Assembly (NCBI RefSeq): GCF_001949145.1
Contig: NW_019091418.1
Location: 2,083,903 to 2,147,902, forward strand
DNA length: 64,000 bases
Origin: Acanthaster planci
Lineage: Eukaryota; Echinodermata; Asteroidea; Valvatida; Acanthasteridae
Direction of reading: 5' to 3'
The notes under the pieces: generated by a model
What the model was told of the DNA's origin: nothing
The model's input: only the letters and a program-made list of their open reading frames with translations
Databases searched by the model: none
Made by a program: the position numbers and the translations under genes
Part shown: positions 47,130 to 58,814 of the stretch, one piece after another
Position numbering within the stretch: the stretch's first letter is position 1
How the letters are laid out: the number at the start of each line of letters is the position of its first letter

Positions 47130-49233
47130 GTAAGTGTTTGATTTCTAATTGTTTTGTTCCTCAAGTTGAATATTAAATCTCCAACAATAACAGACCACAA
47201 GGCTCTGTGGGGAAAAGTTGACGGTGTTGTTTGGCTATCGTGCCTAGAAAGACTCGTAGTATAAACATACCACCAAGAATTCCTGAAATTTATAAGGAGC
47301 ATTTAGTACGAGCAGTAATTAACAAGAAAATAAATATCGAATGTTTTAAGGGCCAACATGCAATGTTATCTTTAAATAAAATCCACAAGGTGCACATCGT
47401 GTTTGGCCGTTTTTTGGTGCCTGGATGTTTTTATCAAATGCAGTTTCCGTATTCATGAAAAAAATCTGTGATATTATTCTGGGAGGAAACCTCTAAACTT
47501 TTAGCTCAAAGTTTGGCTGCGGTAAACAATCGACTTTTGTAAGTAAGTCAGAAGTCAATTATTGCAAGTCAAGTCACAAATCATTTGGTCCAGTCACAAG
47601 TGGAGTTACAAGTAATTTGATCACTGCCCAAGTCAAGTCAATTTGGTCCAAGCACAAGCAAGTCGGAAGACCTTTTGTCCAAGTAACAGTCAAGTTGCGC
47701 CATATTTGTGATATCAAGCCACAGCCTAGTCTTGGTTCAAAGACCTTCCATATTTATTCCACAATCCGCGACACCAACCACACAGGAAGGATTTGGATAT
47801 TTTGTTTGACCAAGGGTGGAAACAAACTTTAGTAAGAATGGTAGGATGTGCATAATTCACATCACTTTAGTGATTATCGGCGGAAGTTATGCAAATAACC
47901 TTCCAGCTGTCAACATGCTTCACGTGCCGTTCACGAACGACGTTTTCGAACTGAAACATCTGCCAACATCATGTTCAACTATTGTTTAGAGACGCTTTGA
48001 GTTGAGCACTCACAAAAAGCTTTCTAAAGTCTGGGGCAGTAGCCTAGTCGATAACTTGAGATGAGCGCAGATAAGTGTATGACCAAAATATTTCAGCCAT
48101 TTTCAATTTTTGTCGGTATACGGAAACAATGTATGACGTCTCCGCTCGCTTTATACTGCGAATCTGGCCCATTTCCTCCTCAAACTGGAAATTGAGGGGA
48201 TGAATGCTCAACAAATATATAATTATGGGTAAATGTTATAAAAATAACCTATTAGCTTGTCTTGAAGGCATGTTACAGCCACCTAAACGCGGTTTTTGAC
48301 GCGGAAATTCCGGCCTTTGAGATCGGGACGCTATTTTTGTTTCCAATTCTAGGCTGAATGGCGTCATCAAATGAAATGAATAATTCAACATAAGGCTAAA
48401 ACGAAGCTTGAAGTTGGGGGGAAAACAATGAAAAACGTAAGCACTGCCAAACAAATGTGCAAGACTAAAACACAACAGCTCAGTGATTCAGACGTGGCCT
48501 TGGGCAGACAAGACCGAAGTAAACTTGGCAAGCCGAACGAAATCATCTTACGATGATTATTTAAGAACGCAAGGCGTGAATAAGTTGATAGGCCTAGTTT
48601 CAAACTGCAATGGGTTCGACCGAATAGTTTTCTGACTTGCGTTGGTAACAAGTCATAATGCGCAAGTCCAAGTCAGGTCACGAGTCATATTTTTGCAAAT
48701 CCAAGTCAAGTCACAAGTCAACAACTGATTGTTACAAATCAAGTTACGAGGCACGAAAATAGTGACTCGAGTCCGACTTGAGTCTAAGTCAAGTGACTCG
48801 AGTCTACAGCTCTGGTAAACAGTCGTTTCTTTGGCGATTCTTTGTGTTGGCGAATTGTCTATTCTCTCCTGGACAATTGACAACTGAGGACAATATTGCT
48901 ACGGTATCATTACAGAAAGACCATGATCATTTTAGGAGTATTTCCGTTCAAATTTTGAATCCAAAACTTATTTTTGAATAGCCACGATATTGGGTTGCCC
49001 ATTGACTCACTTCCACGCAGTTACACATTTTTTTGTTACAAATTATCTTACTTCTTCGTTTTGCACAGTAACGGGGTTCACTCTTCAAACATTGGCTATA
49101 GGAATAAAAATCACCTAAGCTTCGTGCATGGAATAAAAAAGATTAAACTGGATTTTCATACTGAAGCACTATCAATAAAGAAAACCACCTGTCACGTGTT
49201 CCTGTATGTATGATATCGCTGACATTTTTGCAG
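47130..49233 (+). other. Intron of glycosyltransferase copy 2
   Basis: 2104 bases, GT...TTTTTGCAG. It contains two tracts of degenerate AAGTC/AAGTCAAGTCAC repeats (47540-47700 and 48640-48815), related to the element at 41665-42068. The second ends GACTCGAGTCTACAGCTCTGG, like that element's terminus. Small frames inside have no family resemblance. Confidence 0.7.
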
Positions 49234-50189
49234 ATTACTCCCAAGACTCCAGTCTTGTACTTAAGCCTGTGAGGAAGCTGACTGATAAGACACAATGTGG
49301 GTGTACAAATGGCACCCGAGAGATATTTCAAAACACCAGTGTTAATGCTTCAGTAGATCCATTCAGACGGGGACCCTTGTCCAATTGCAGCTTGTACGAC
49401 ATCAAGAAGAGACCTGGTGTGGTCATGTTGACCACAGCAAACCTCGCCTATGTAGATGTGGTGCTGAACATGCTAGAGAGCGTCAAAAGGGTGGGCATTT
49501 GTATAAACACAACAGTCATCGCAGAGGATCCGAAGGCTTTCAACCTCTTAAGTACATATGCCAAGGGGGATCCAGCAGTTCTTGTCCAAAAGACCGACTC
49601 AGGAGAAATGGACGTCATTGAACACTCGCGTGGCCATCGCAGCCAATACTACGGAATTATGAACAAACGCCAGGCGTACTTTTTGTCTCTTCTAGAGAAA
49701 GGTTTTGAGGTTCTGTTTACCGACTCTGACACGTTTTGGTTTAGGGATCCCTTTCCACATTTCCAGGGAGACTTCGACATCTGTCTCAGAGGCCACACTC
49801 CTACCAGAATAGTAAAGAAAACAGATTTCTGCGCTGGTTTTATATACCTGAAACCAACCAAAGTGACAATCCAGTTTGTGAAGGCTTGGATCGCAATTTT
49901 GGATAACAGCAGGAAAAAGGGATCATACCCAGCTGATCAGACAGTAATGAATGGACTGTTGAAAGGTGACAAACCTGTGCACGTGAATATCAAAATGTTA
50001 GATGCTGACCTGTTTCCATGGGGCCCGACATTTTTCGACCCAAAATGGCAGAAGCAGAATCACTCAACTGTTGTCATGCATGCTGCTAGCATACGTGGCC
50101 ATCCTGCAAAGCTGAAAAAGTTCCGGGAATTTGGGATGTGGCTTGTGAATGTCACCATCCCGCCTGTCCCAGATAAAAAACAAAACTGA
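49234..50189 (+). CDS. Glycosyltransferase copy 2, exon 2 (GT77-like catalytic domain)
   Basis: Joined to exon 1 this gives 341 residues. After the anchor come a stem with CGC and clustered N-glycosylation sites, then a nucleotide-diphospho-sugar transferase domain (the Nucleotid_trans/GT77 family that includes plant xylosyl- and arabinosyltransferases) at about residues 84-330. Landmarks are RPGVVMLTTANLAY, the DxD motif in FTDSDTFWFRDPF (Asp187-Ser-Asp189, for metal and nucleotide sugar), GFIYLKPT, YPADQTVMNGLL and a C-terminal VMHAASIRGHP. Seven Asn-X-Ser/Thr sites fit a lumenal protein. The exon start is set by TTTTTGCAG|ATTACT; an in-frame Met at 49206 lies inside the intron. An ATTAAA at 50400 may be the poly(A) signal. 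Likely role: Golgi transfer of a sugar to a glycan or protein; donor and acceptor cannot be told from sequence. Confidence 0.88.
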
Positions 50190-50924
50190 AGCTGGATGAA
50201 CGGAGAATGGGTCTACTTCAAGAGCGGAACGGATATAGGGAAGTCCAGTTTTCTTCGTTTTGTTCATTTTGTTCTGTGAGGTTTGTGTGGACTCATGTTT
50301 CGTGGTTTTCTAGATAGATTTTTAGCTTTCATTTTCTTGTAATTGTCAACGTTACATCAGTGGACGATCGTAGAAATAATTTTTCATTACCCCTTCAGAA
50401 TTAAAACGAAATGTAACACATTTCCTTTCTCATACATAACATTATTGGGCAATTAAATGCCCAATTTATTACCCAACGTTGGTTCAATAGTCAACATGTA
50501 CATCCATTGGGAAATTTTTGCCCAACGGTTGTTGGGCAATGTCTTTCCTAAATATTTAAAGCAAACTACCCGCTCGATACTTGGTGGTTTAAAACTGCCC
50601 AAGCCTTGGTTGAGATTATGCCCAAGAATTGGTAATTAGATGTTTCCCTTGCATTTCGTAATATGAGTTGCACAACTGTTGGCTAATTGTTCTCCTTATA
50701 AGTTGGGCACAATTTGAAACGAGTCCTCATTAATTAATTGGGATCTAGTCATACAATAGTTGAGCAAATGTATCCAGTGTATGACCACTTGTTGGTTGAT
50801 CTCATTCAGTTTTACAATTTGTTGGGCACGAATCCCTTTGAAAAGCTGTTACTGTGCTCTATCTAACCATCAAGTGAGTACATATTCATCCAATTGTTGA
50901 TTAAATAAGGGCCTCGAGAAAAAA
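50190..50924 (+). other. 3' UTR and TTGGGCA-rich repeat
   Basis: To about 50440 this is the 3' UTR/flank shared with copy 1. From 50445 to about 50830 comes a patch in which TTGGGCAA / TTGCCCAA recurs in both orientations (ATTGGGCAATTAAATGCCCA, CCCAACGGTTGTTGGGCAAT). This is probably a MITE made of short inverted units that interrupts the flank. Confidence 0.5.
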
Positions 50925-52076
50925 AAAAGAAATGTTTCTCCCTCCCGTTTTCATTAACACATGCTGTATGACTGTATGTTGAAACAAAGAAAAGTAAATG
51001 GCACATCTTGTGGTTTTACAAATACAACATAAAACAAAATCCAAAACAGCACCCTGTAAGACAACAATGCAGTATCTGCTATAAGTTTAAAAACATACAC
51101 AAACTTAAAATAAGAAATGCACTACATTTTCTGCTCGTCTTTAACACTGTAAAAATGATACAACAATAAAGAACCAAAACAGCATGTTTTTAATGATAAT
51201 GCAGCATCGATCTGCTACCAAAATAAGTATACACAAACTTAAATGGACAAAATGTAGTCTTCACCACAATACAGAGGCAAGTGAAGCTCCTACATTTGTA
51301 TTTTTACAATGCATGTACAGAAAACAAAAATTAATACAGCACATTATGTTTAGAATGAAGAAGCAGCACCTGCTACCAGTAATAAGAAACCCTTTAAAGT
51401 TTAAACGGGGTCCCTCCTGTGGTAGCAGGTTCTACAGCATCATTCAAAATAATCATGCTATTGTGGTTCCTTTTTGTTGTACCTGAAAACAAAAAGAAAC
51501 AACATGTGCTCTTTTTCATATTTCAATATAAAAGAAGAAAACAAAATGCCGTTTTGTTCTGCTCCTTTTCAACACCTTACGAAGATCTTAATATCTTCTT
51601 GTACACTGCAACATAGAAGGGGTACATTTTGTGTTTTCACAAATACAACAAAACAAAATCCAAAACAGCACCTTTAGAATACGAATGCAGCATATCTGCG
51701 TCTAATTTAGAAACATGCACAATTACTCCAAATATGAAATACCCTGCTTTTTCTGCTCGTCTTCAACACCATACAAACACTTCTCTTCTTGAATTAACAA
51801 AATTTACATTTTCTTCTTGCGAACTGAAACATTGATGCAGCTTCTGCTAACAGTTTAAATACCAAAAACAAACTTAAACTTGGTCTTCAACACCTTTTAA
51901 AACTTTCATTTTAAACACCTCCATTTCGTCTTGTACTTTATGTTAGAGAAGTGTACTTTGTGATTTCTGTTCTCTTGCCACATGCAGCCAACAAAATGTT
52001 GCAAGTGAAGCTTGATACTTAGGAGGAGGACACAGTAGACTTATGTAAAATCCTGAGAGCTTTTGTGTGCCTTTCT
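50925..52076. repeat. Degenerate long-period direct repeat
   Basis: AAATACAACATAAAACAAAA TCCAAAACAGCACC at 51022 recurs as AAATACAACAAAACAAAATC CAAAACAGCACC at 51642. Around each are GAATGCAGCAT, TTTAGAAACATGCACAA-like and TTTTCTGCTCGTCTTCAAC blocks. Partial further copies lie at 51180-51290, 51340-51400 and 51830-51890. Irregular spacing and drift suggest an old tandem array or a transcribed 3' region of the minus-strand gene at 52077-53156. Confidence 0.5.
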
Positions 52077-52994
52077 TTAAAGCAATATCGGAATAACAAC
52101 ACTGTTCTCTGCGGAAAATTTAGTTTTGAAGTAATTACCATCAAGATATGTTCTCAACAGGCTATCATCCTGAGATGGTTTCTGATGTAGAATTGCTTTC
52201 ATGACTCCTGGTTGCTCCAAGTGTTTTTTAATTGTTTTAGTGATGGGGATATACTGGAATGTGTAATTTTTCAGGGTCTGATGAACTCCTCCTGACAAAT
52301 CGTCACTTTGTGTAGAAACAACACTTTGTGTAACAAATGACGCTTTGTGTAACAACACTTTGTGTAACAAATGACACTTTGTGTAACAACACTTTGTGTA
52401 ACAAATGACTGACCCAAACTTTTTTCTGAGGGCTATTGAGATAGCCTTTTTCTCTTAAGTGCTTATCCTGGTTATGCTGAGATCTAAGTTCATCAAAATG
52501 CTTTTTGTACAAATCCAAATTCATCAAACACCTTTTCAAGGTTAGTGAAATACACTTCTCTTATCTGAACAGTTCTCTTCTTAGCTCTTCAACTTCATGT
52601 ATCACTTTTTGAATGCTAGAGTATGGCATACTTGACGCTCTCATACTTGCTATGAAATGTGAAACAGTTTCGAATAACTCCTCTTCATATGCGCAATCAT
52701 CAATGCCATCGTGTGGTTCATCTGTTCGTGAAGTCATCTCATTGCCTTCGGCCTGCATTTCATTTTCTGAATCAGATGTTCTCTGAGGCATGTTATATTC
52801 ACCTGTTGCAGTGTCTGTGTGTTCTTCCAATGGCGCCTATATGATGAAAGGTGTTGGAATGTTGCCAAACAACCATCTTGTCTGCATACAAGAACTGTTG
52901 AAGTACCAGAATGTACACCATGGGTGTATCTCAAATGCTTGAATAAGCCATTGACACCACCACAGATTTCATTCAAACACTTGTAGCACAGCAT
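52077..52994 (-). pseudogene. Broken C2H2 protein of a dispersed SAM/zinc-finger family
   Basis: In order on the minus strand: two zinc fingers (CYKCLNEICGGVNGLFKHLR YTH, and CRQDGCLATFQHLSSYRRHW); an acidic linker; a helix-forming block (ETVSHFIASMRASSMPYSSI QKVIHEVEEL); FDELRSQHNQDKHLREKGYL; and YTFQYIPITKTIKKHLEQPG followed by SQDDSLLRTYLDGNYFKTKF. This order is that of a large family of uncharacterised, probably transposon-associated proteins in fish, cnidarians and invertebrate deuterostomes. Defects: a frame change at the end of the fingers (about 52830), a stop after ELRRELFR (52561), a minisatellite in the frame (52301-52409), and loss of everything after the LDGNYF block, where the family normally continues for several hundred residues. 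Confidence 0.6.
52301..52409. repeat. Minisatellite ACACTTTGTGTAACA in the minus-strand frame
   Basis: Fifteen-base units (ACACTTTGTGTAACA) alternate with AATG spacers, giving a higher-order unit of about 33-34 bases repeated about three times. It interrupts the homology between the REKGYL and YTFQYIP blocks of the gene. Confidence 0.9.
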
Positions 52995-53050
52995 TATTTA
53001 CAAGTTCCTTACAGCATGTTCCAATCTACAATAAAATAGTACAAACTCAC

Positions 53051-53156
53051 ATGTTTTCTCCATTTGTCAACAAACTTGACCCGTAAACCAATTTTGGGAG
53101 TTGCTCAATGTCTGCCTCTGTCAATAACTCAAGTGCCACCATGTCGATGTCATTAT
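53051..53156 (-). CDS. SAM-domain exon upstream of the C2H2 relic
   Basis: Bounded by a good acceptor (CTTTGTTTACAG at 53157) and donor (AT|GTGAGT at 53051/53050). The frame that needs one base from the previous exon reads NDIDMVALELLTEADIEQLP then KLVYGSSLL. This fits the second half of a SAM (sterile alpha motif) domain, where DIDGxxLLxLTEEDLxxLG...LG is typical. Members of the same family as the downstream fingers carry a SAM domain before them, so this is probably an exon of the same gene. The first half of the domain should lie at higher coordinates; I did not find it with confidence. Confidence 0.5.
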
Positions 53157-54734
53157 CTGTAAACAAAGAGGGAAAAGAGCACAAACTTACAAATCACTGT
53201 GTAAATTACAGCATATGGATATGAATCGTGAATGTAGGCTTAAAGACAAATTGAGGCTTTTACTTATTCATTTATATTCTGCTGTTTGTTTGGACTTTAT
53301 TTTGTATAAGATGATTTAATCTGGGGAAGAGGGATTTCCAGATGTAAGAATAAATAATCCTAAAAAGAAAATAGAAATAAAAATTAGCATTACCATCTGA
53401 CCATACGTACCCACTTCCTGCGTGGAAACTGGAATAGGTGCATTATGCCAATTATATTTATTGGAATTAAAATATTTTCATTTCATTGATTAACTACAAT
53501 TGTGAGCCAGGGACACTTGGAGAATAAAGGACAACTTAACCACTGTATCATCTGAGAATCCATGGGATAGAGCAGCCCTTGTTGCATGACCAGAATGTAA
53601 AAGTGCATTATCATAACCCATCCATTGGGCAGCACATACAATTAAACCAATAGGCCTAGTACTGGCCTACTCAATTTTAAGGAAAATGGGATCAAATACG
53701 TAAGGGCGCTCAGACTGGTTCAAGGTTGGGTTGTCAAATCATGAACTCAGTACATGTAGTTTGAGAGTAAATCAATCACACCACTGCAGCCATTCCACCC
53801 TGTCTGTGTTCAGACATCGTTTTCGCAAAAACTGTAAAAGTTAACGGTTGCTCACCACGGAGTTTAAAATTATAAGTGTGTTCACACATCATTTCAAAAT
53901 AATGTGAGTTCAACTCTGTGTTTCTCGAGATAATCTCTCGGAATCAGTGGGTAATCACATACGGATTCGAAATCACCTCTGAAAAGTCCCAATAAAAACA
54001 AAAGTAGGGTACTTAGTATTCGAAATCACTCACAGGAATTATCTTGCATGATTTAAGGGTAATTTGGGAACAAGGTTGGCTGAAATTTTAGTCTACTGTG
54101 TTTTGTAATAACTGGGAAAATGTGTCAAGTTTAGATTATGAAACATTGGAACCAGCAGTTAGGACAAAATAGTAAAGGTGTAGAAAGGGATTAAATTGAC
54201 AGCGCCCTACAAGCTGTGCAGTAGTAAGGCCTACCTGACTGCAAATCACAAGATGAGGCGATTCAGCTCAGTTGCTTTCTTACACGAGCAAGCCCTTGCG
54301 TTTTGAACCCCCCCGCCCCCGGGAAATTATAACATGATAAGCGCACATTCGAGTAATGTGCCGGTAAGCATTACCCAGCGTACCGCAACCTTGCAGGGGG
54401 ACTGGGATTTTCACCTCCTACTTGCGTATAACAGTGTAAAAAAGTCTACAAAACATTTCACGACCACGTTCTGTGAATCTCAATTATGCACATTACACTG
54501 GAAGCCTTACCAGCTAAAGAAGTTGTCAAATCAATTGAAATTTTCTCTACATACTGGTCTCAAGAAAGAGCTGTTTAAAAAAAAATCAGTTCCCAGATCC
54601 TTTAGTCTGTGTAACAACATCCTACATAAAAAAATAAGGAATAGTCTTTTGCTGATATAGCAAATCTCATTTTTCCTCCCTTTGTACACTCTAATTCATT
54701 ACGGCAACTTTATTATGAATATTTGATTCCTATA
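53157..54734. other. No further exon called
   Basis: Further 5' exons of the minus-strand SAM/C2H2 gene may be here. CACCTATTCCAGTTTCCACG followed by CAGGAAGTGGG (minus, near 53420) is exon-like but unproved. A 108-codon plus-strand frame at 54334-54660 is unrecognised. A C-rich tract is at 54308. Confidence 0.4.
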
Positions 54735-54970
54735 CCTGAAAGCAAATCCTCATTTGGTTTGGCTTAGTCTTTTTATTTTTTATTGAAGCGATGTGGAAAT
54801 ACATGTAAATGATAATTGCAATTTTTCATCATTACCCACTTGGAGGTAAAACAAAGCGCAAGATATTTCTTTCCCCAGTAGACAAACATTATTAAACTCA
54901 TGTTGTCTAAGAACATGTCACTGTGTCCGCGACGTTCCTTTGTGACATCGCTAAGGGGAGAATTCCTTTT
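54735..54970 (+). repeat. Orphan glycosyltransferase 3' flank
   Basis: Matches the sequence just after copy 1's stop region (TTTGGTTTGGCTTAGT; AAGATATTTCTTTCCCCAG; ACGTTCCTTTGTGACATCGC) but has no coding exon in front of it. The match breaks off near 54970 and appears to resume at 60315, as if about 5.3 kb had been inserted. Confidence 0.65.
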
Positions 54971-55584
54971 TTAACTGGTGGTAACTTGAGGTTGACCCCT
55001 GCGGTACCTCAGGGTTTTTCGTGGTGCCGCCAGGGGTTCTTTACAACGAGCTCATTATCTTTTGGTCATGAACATCCTGCATTGTGGTCATCCAAACCTG
55101 GATGCTTCATCTGGCTACAAACGCACGCAATAGAAATGCTTCATTACGCTCTAATCTCCTGTAAAGTTAATCCGCCGTGTTCACAGCGACTTCATAGGCA
55201 AATTGCAAGGGACTTTTGGGGGAGGAACACTCACAACACTTAAAGGTCCACAGTGTAACCTGTATCACCTGGGACAGTTAATGTATATGCTGCTTTTGAA
55301 AGATTGATAATTATTGAGAGACTGACTTTTAATACTAACTATTACTTCCTTTTCTTTCCTTACCCATGCACGCGAATCGATATAACTGCGTGTAGGCCTG
55401 TATGTCCTTGCCGTTTGGTACAGTGAATGCAGATCAACTTGGTCCACAGACCAAAGCATGCAGAGCCATTAAGTACCCTAATTTTTCGGAATGTAAGCTG
55501 CAGCTTATACGTTGATTTTCACGCTGAAAGACGTCCCTGCCGCTCTTATACGGCAACATTTGAAGAATGAAATTTAAACGAGTA
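54971..55584. other. No gene called; transposon-like relics
   Basis: A 106-codon frame (54923-55243, plus) has no family signature. GTAAGCTGCAGCTTATACG at 55493 is palindromic in its core and resembles CTGCAGCTGATACGCCGAC at 59639, beyond the large foldback element, so that element may be nested in an older one. Confidence 0.4.
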
Positions 55585-58500
55585 GTATAATGTATGAGAG
55601 TACTGGAGACAATTGAAAATAGTCCTTTACCTACACAACCCCCCGGGTACCTACCCGACCCTTTTTAAAAACTCTCAAAAGACCCACACCCCAAATTCCT
55701 TTTCTGTTCTATTCCCTTCCAACCACTCTCTACACTACACTCTGGTTGCTGTAGCCTTTCTCCTCGATCGTTTGCTGCAACCATCCACAAATTTGGCAAG
55801 ACATCTATATAATTTCACTTCTTCTTTGGTGGAGATGTATTGCAGCCTCTGTTCCCATTAAGGAACAGGGCTTTCTTCCTAGACACCAAAAAACCAAAAC
55901 CATATATACATGTATCTGTTGGTAGGTGTACATGCGTCTAGATCCAAGACACTTCTTTCTATACAAATATACAAAGACGTGTCTTCGTTTTGTTTGACCC
56001 AATCGCTGTGCTCCCTCGCTCGGTGCAGTGCTGTTCTATATCTGATATACCTCACCACAGAAGGTATTTGTTGTACAAAATCCCTCGAGTTAGACAAAAT
56101 CTCTCAAGTTGTTCAAAATCTCTCGAGTTGGACAAAATCTCTCGAATTCTTTGTACCAAGACCAAACCTACACGAGTCCAGCATGTGCAGCGCAGCTGTC
56201 TTTTTGGTATAGCTATAGCACCTCTCGTTGCACTTCTACGTCTATAGAAAAGGACTTGTTTCACTCCAAAAGAAATCCAATATAATTGAAATAGTATCTA
56301 CTTCTATAAACAAATAGATATCATTTGAAAGAAAACACAGTGCAATCCAAGATAGAAAGCAAAGACCAGAGCCAAGACTCTACCAATATTATAGCACTGC
56401 CAAATAGTACCCACAAGCTCTACAATTCTACCTGAGACCGAGTCTGACCCACAATTTAGACAAATTGCACCAGAGACAGAGTCTGACCCATAATTTAGAC
56501 AAATTGCAGCTACCAAACAAGTAACGCTCGCCAGATATGCTTGGACAAACTCAGGATTACATCCAAGAAACATGTAGCTTCTTGCCTATTGTCAAATACA
56601 TACCAGAGCAATCTCCTCGTTGACGTCTGTAGAATAGATTTCATCGCAAACTCAAGAGATAATTCTAGAACCTGTGCGAGAAGCCGTTCTTGGTGTGAAA
56701 GGCAAGCTTCACTTGCTACAAAACGATCAGGCAAACGATCTCGCTAGCTTTTGCCAACACTTTGATCATTTTTGTCCCACTGAGACCGTTTAATGACCCA
56801 CGCCTCTAGCAAGAAATGCAAAAACGATCCTCGATTCCCCAAACTACGAATCGTTGGTGGCAGCTTGGCGTTTTAATCAAAACCCCCCACCGAGCAAGAG
56901 ATTGCATGAGCCAAAAAGATACAAAACAAGCGAGACATATACTACTAGAACCGATGCCCGCGGTTCTCACAATCGCTTTCCAGCGTTTGCGTTCCAGCGA
57001 ACACAACCGGGTTTGCAGTACGTGTAACATTGTATTGTATACCGGTAATGTACTCTCCGAGAGTGACGTGTACAAAGTTTTACCCAATCATCGTTTATCC
57101 CGCGTAGGCGCGTCACAAGCAATCAGAGTTCTGGATGTCGAGAAAATAGTTCCACATCGTCCAGTATTTTCAAAGGGGGTTGAGTTATATAATTTCAGTA
57201 TTGCCCGGGTCATGGTTATCGGTGTAAAACGCGCCTTGAGGTTTTCGTAGAGGAATAAGGAAAAAAATGAGGGTGGCAGTCGAGATCGACAGGAAAGAAG
57301 CTACGGGAAAGAGTCGAGCAAAGCGAGTGTAAAAAAGACCGACTAGAGTACTGCACCGAACAAATCGTGCTAGAGTTTCGATCTCGACGTTCCACAACCG
57401 AAATGGAGAAGAAATCTTCTATTATTCAATTGTGTTGCATTCGGTAGACATTCCACCGATCTCGTTCCACATCCCCCAAAACTAAAAGACGGAGCAGGTC
57501 GAATGGAGCAGCAACAAAAAGATCCAACACGTTCCAGAAGCCAAGTATACCCGTATGCGATACTTTGTTAAAAGATTCGAGGACGCAACCGAACTCAACT
57601 CGAACTTCAAACCGCGGACAAAAGAAACAAGTTTTATTTGATGGGGATTTGCTATACTTTGGGATTTATATGTACACTTTGTGATGTGCGCCAAACTCTG
57701 GGATTTGCACTAAACTTTGTGATTTTTTCTATACTTTGGGATTTGTACGAAACTTTGGGATTTGTACGAAACTTTGGGATTTTGCTATACTTTGTGATTT
57801 GTATGTATACTTTGTGATTTGTGGTAGACTCAAATTACTTGGCGGTGCTAGAATAGTAGTAAAGTCTTGGCTGTGGTCTTTGCTTTCTATTTTAGATTGC
57901 GTTGTGTTTTCTTTCTTATGATATCTTTTTGTTTATAGATTGAAGTAGATACTATTTCAATTATATTGGTGGAATTCTTTTGGAGTGAAACAAAACCTTT
58001 TTATAGTCAAAGAGGTGCAACGGGAGATGCTATATAGCTAAACCAACAAGACCGCTGCGCTGCACATGTTGGACTCGTGTAGGTTTGGTCTTGGTACAAA
58101 CACCCCGAGAGCTTTTGAACAACTTCAGAAATTTTGAACAACTCGATAGACTTTTACAACTCGAAAGATTTTGTCCAACTCGAGAGATTTTGTCCAACTC
58201 GAGGGATTTTTTCCAACTCGAGAGATTTTGTACAACAAATACCTTCTGTGGCGAGGTATATCGCACCGAGCTAGGAAGCAGAGCGATTTGGTCACACAAA
58301 ACAAAGACAATTCTTTGTATATTTTTATAGAAAGAAGTGTCTTGGATCTACACGCATGTAAACCTACCAACAGATATAAATGGTTTGGTTTTTTTGTTGT
58401 CTAGGCAAAAAAAACCTTGTTTCACATTGAGAACAGAGGTTGCAATACATCTCCACCAAAGAAGAAGTGAAATTATACAGATGTCTTGCAAAAATTTGTG

Positions 58501-58814
58501 GATGGTTGTAGCAAACGATCGAGAAGAAAGAGGCTGCAGCAACCAAAGTGTAGTGTGGAGAGTGGTTGGAAGGGAAAAGAAAAAAAAAGAACTTGGGGTG
58601 TGGGGTCTTTTGAGTGGGTTTACAAAGTCAACAGAAGGCAGCTTCCCACTCTCAAACCGTCAGAGTCCTAAGATAAAACCGCTGAAAGAGATTAAAAGTG
58701 CCAAACGGGTTTTTACACTTGTTTAGAGTTTTTAAAAATGGTTAGGTAGGGGTCGGGGGGTTGGGTGGATATAGGACTATTTTCAATAGTCTCCAGTACT
58801 CTCATACGTTATAC
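55585..58814. mobile_element. 3.23-kb DNA element with ~0.8-1.0-kb inverted repeats
   Basis: The left arm (55585 to ~56409) and right arm (~57834 to 58814) are inverted copies at roughly 85% identity. The outer ends are GTATAATGTATGAGAGTACT and its inverse AGTACTCTCATACGTTATAC. TA flanks both ends (55583-55584, 58815-58816). The right arm has about 130 bases missing from the left. Both arms carry tandem 18-20-base units (CAAAATCTCTCGAGTTGGA): four on the left at 56076-56150 and about seven on the right at 58112-58235. The ~1.4-kb centre begins with two ~40-base repeats (GAGTCTGACCCACAATTTAG, 56430-56510) and ends in a minisatellite. A 144-codon frame at 56816-57250 (plus) is not a recognised transposase. 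A TA target would suit Tc1/mariner-type insertion, but the arms are far longer than usual. Confidence 0.9.
57652..57832. repeat. ~20-bp minisatellite, about nine copies
   Basis: Variants of ACTTTGGGATTTGTACGAA / ACTTTGTGATTTGTATGTAT follow each other just inside the right arm of the 3.23-kb element. Confidence 0.9.

Noticed and set aside
56816-57250. 144-residue frame in the centre of the 3.23-kb element considered as a transposase
   Set aside because: No DDE/DDD spacing, no zinc finger or HTH that I can see; kept only as an unidentified frame within the element.
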